Shown here piece by piece: positions 5,664 to 7,273 of a stretch of DNA of 7,273 bases. How positions within the stretch are numbered: position 1 is the first letter of the stretch; the number at the start of each line of letters is the position of its first letter. A program made the translations under genes and the position numbers. The stretch comes from an uncultured Chloroflexota bacterium (GTDB lineage: Bacteria > Chloroflexota > Anaerolineae > Aggregatilineales > Phototrophicaceae). The notes beneath the pieces are model-generated. The model saw nothing but the letters and a program-made list of their open reading frames with translations. It did no database searches and was not told the origin of the DNA. The stretch covers positions 1 through 7,273 of the forward strand of contig CALMDI010000063.1 in NCBI GenBank assembly GCA_937864975.1, given 5' to 3'.

Positions 5664-7273
5664 CGCCGCTGATCTCCACCTCGCCCAGAGGCAGCCGCTG
5701 CGCGCTATCGCCGGCGCTGGGGGCAAAACGGGTCTGCGTCACCGGATCGTACAAGCCCATGACGACTCTGTAGCGTCCCGGCGACAGGTTCGCCAAGTCT
5801 ACCATAATTGTGTCGCGAAGCACGCCCGGAAGCCAGTTCCCCGGCGGCAGCGCGCCCTGCCCCGGACGCACGTCCGCCTGCGCCGCCGTCAAGCCTTCCC
5901 GGTCAAGGACGTGTACGAAAATCTTGGCATCCCCCTGCGCCGCGCCGGCGGACGCCCACGTCAGTTCGACCGCCAGCTTCTGCGTCTCCGGCTGATAATC
6001 CAGCGCATAGGTTTGCAGCCGGATCGCGCCGTCCTGAAAGGTCGCCGCGGGTTCCCCGGTCGGCTGCTCTGGCTCAAACACCCCCTGATACGCCCAGTGT
6101 CCATACGGCATGTAGTGACCACTGGGCACGTTGGGCACGATGCGAATCTCCACCGTATCGCCGGTCACCAGCGCGCGCGGAATCAGCGTCGCCACTTCGA
6201 GCCAGCTTCCCGGCAGCTCAGGAATCCAGCGTGTCGCCACCCGCTGCCCATTCGCGTACACGTCGAACGTGCCCGCGCCGCGCGGGTGCAGCCGCGTGAC
6301 GAGCAGCACGTCCTCGTTCGGGAAGGTCACCAGCGTGAACGTTTCTTCGCCATTAATCAGTCGCCCGCCATCCATCACCGTGCAGTCGAGCGCCCCACAG
6401 GCGATATAGCCCATTTCGTAAACTTCGGTCGGAAAGCCGCCGAGCCGCTCGTCGTTCCACCAGCGATAGCGATGCACTCGCTCCGACACGAGATCGCCGA
6501 CGTCGATCTGCTCGATCAGCCGCCAGCCTTCGATGGCGTCGAGCGTGCTCGGCTGCCAGATGGACGTCGAACGGTCGGCAGGAGTCCACTCCGGCTGGTA
6601 AATGCCCTGCGCGTCGGCGGCAAGCGCGACGTTGTGCTGTGGATTGAGTGTCACGGTATAGGACGCCAGCGCGTCGGCGTACAGGCTCGTATCCGCCAGA
6701 TAGCCCAAGCCCAAGCCATGCCCGCGCCCGTAGCTGGCGATGAAGTCGGGGCGCACGCTGTCGAGAAATTCCGCCACCGAACCGGGACCATTGCGCCAGT
6801 AATCCGCCGCGCCGGGCGTCGTCAGCCCGACGATATCGACCGTCGTGCGCCCCCCCAGGTAGCGCATCATTCCCGTGTCGTGAACGGCAATCACCGCGTC
6901 GGGCGGCGTGTTCGCTTCCAGCCAGCGCGCCATTTGCAGCGGCTGGCGGTAGACGTAATCGACGTTGAGCAGGAAGTACGAGAGGAATGGATAGGTCGTG
7001 AGGACGGTCGCTATTGCCGTGACCGCGACCAGCCCGCTTCGGAGCGGACGCGCGCGCGCCGGGAACGCCGCCGCGCCCCATGCCGCCAGCGGGAACAGCA
7101 GCGCGATCAACGGCATCTGATAGCGCTTGAAGTGCCAGAACGCCGTGTCGAGCGTGGAGATGGCGCCGGCTCCGCCGACCAGCCATGCGATCACCAGCAG
7201 CCCCGTCACGCGCCACTGCGAATGACGCAGCAGGAAGATCAGTCCCACCAGCGCCAGCAGGGACAGGAGGAAC
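5656..7273 (-). CDS. Membrane glycosyltransferase-like protein, C-terminal part (5' end outside window)
   Basis: The frame stays open to the right edge, so the GTG at 7248 is not a reliable start; 538 residues are visible. Four hydrophobic segments lie at about 1-15, 20-39, 52-70 and 77-102. The short HFKRYQMPL stretch (47-55) resembles the R-Y-x-x-P-x loop of GT39/ArnT-type polyprenyl-phosphate-sugar glycosyltransferases. The remaining ~435 residues should be extracytoplasmic. They begin with ARWLEANTPPDAVIAVHDTG and a GRTTVDIVGLTTP segment (about 141-153), commonly seen after the membrane part in such proteins. A beta-rich region follows (about 290-400: FDVYANGQRV, GSWLEVATLIP). A final beta-sandwich (about 416-508) contains FVHVLDREG, AQADVRPGQGALP and YRVVMGLYDP, a tail I associate with Chloroflexota membrane glycosyltransferases. 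The catalytic N-terminal loops are outside the window, so the enzymatic role is inferred. It probably acts at the cell envelope on glycans or glycolipids. Its stop overlaps the xdhC start by 8 nt. Confidence 0.75.
   Translation of the reverse strand, partial: FLLSLLALVGLIFLLRHSQWRVTGLLVIAWLVGGAGAISTLDTAFWHFKRYQMPLIALLFPLAAWGAAAFPARARPLRSGLVAVTAIATVLTTYPFLSYFLLNVDYVYRQPLQMARWLEANTPPDAVIAVHDTGMMRYLGGRTTVDIVGLTTPGAADYWRNGPGSVAEFLDSVRPDFIASYGRGHGLGLGYLADTSLYADALASYTVTLNPQHNVALAADAQGIYQPEWTPADRSTSIWQPSTLDAIEGWRLIEQIDVGDLVSERVHRYRWWNDERLGGFPTEVYEMGYIACGALDCTVMDGGRLINGEETFTLVTFPNEDVLLVTRLHPRGAGTFDVYANGQRVATRWIPELPGSWLEVATLIPRALVTGDTVEIRIVPNVPSGHYMPYGHWAYQGVFEPEQPTGEPAATFQDGAIRLQTYALDYQPETQKLAVELTWASAGAAQGDAKIFVHVLDREGLTAAQADVRPGQGALPPGNWLPGVLRDTIMVDLANLSPGRYRVVMGLYDPVTQTRFAPSAGDSAQRLPLGEVEISGDG
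5674..5680 (-). promoter_or_regulatory. Shine-Dalgarno GGTGGAG for xdhC inside the upstream gene
   Basis: The transcript reads GGTGGAG, 10 nt, then ATG (5661-5663). It lies within the last codons of the membrane protein gene, whose TGA is at 5656-5658, and supports the 276-residue start for XdhC. Confidence 0.55.

Noticed and set aside
4269..5672. 467-residue open frame on the plus strand
   Set aside because: It runs antisense through the phosphoesterase and XdhC genes, which have clear family motifs. Its translation is Arg/His/Ala-rich without domain motifs, as expected from the complement of GC-rich codons.
5664..5726. 21-residue N-terminal extension of XdhC
   Set aside because: The extra residues do not resemble XdhC N-termini and lie inside the preceding gene, whereas ATG at 5663 has a ribosome-binding site and a typical start sequence.
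6353..7216. 287-residue open frame on the minus strand in another frame
   Set aside because: It overlaps the membrane glycosyltransferase-like gene in a shifted frame and gives an Arg/Ala-rich low-complexity translation. The other frame has membrane segments and a coherent beta-sandwich domain.

Overview
The window carries one partial gene on the plus strand at the left edge and six genes on the minus strand filling the rest, transcribed from right to left. Coding density is very high, the main block is GC-rich (a hand count of 3541-3660 gives about 70%) and starts include ATG, GTG and possibly TTG. The protein types suggest a Chloroflexota bacterium: a membrane glycosyltransferase-like protein with a beta-sandwich tail, a metallophosphoesterase of the SGDLPxYYLE type, and fused molybdenum-hydroxylase small domains. 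This assignment is an inference from memory of such families and was not tested by a search.

Layout by position. 2-394 (+) is the C-terminal half of an AadA-like aminoglycoside adenylyltransferase-type protein, running in from the left edge. It converges on and overlaps by 28 bp the minus gene 367-2130, a 587-residue uncharacterised protein whose C-terminal part reads like an AMP nucleosidase / purine nucleoside phosphorylase fold. Upstream of that on the same strand are a 122-residue protein with two membrane segments (2208-2576), a fused FAD-binding plus [2Fe-2S] subunit of the xanthine dehydrogenase / CO dehydrogenase family (2582-4009), a metallophosphoesterase (4158-4784), an XdhC/CoxI maturation factor (4833-5663), and the C-terminal part of a membrane glycosyltransferase-like protein running off the right edge (5656-7273).

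The minus genes probably form two transcription units. The first comes from beyond the right edge through the membrane protein, XdhC (8-nt overlap) and the phosphoesterase (48-bp gap). The second starts in an AT-richer 115-bp gap (4043-4157) and covers the fused flavin/iron-sulfur protein, the small membrane protein (5-bp gap) and the nucleosidase-like protein.

The theme is molybdenum hydroxylase biology. XdhC-family proteins bind or insert sulfurated molybdenum cofactor, and the fusion protein supplies the FAD and two iron-sulfur clusters of the electron-transfer chain. The molybdenum-binding large subunit is absent from the window. The most unusual items are the FAD-then-FeS domain order of the fusion, and the nucleosidase-like protein beside it, which hints at purine or nucleoside metabolism. 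I see no RNA genes, CRISPR arrays, insertion sequences, origins or attachment sites.
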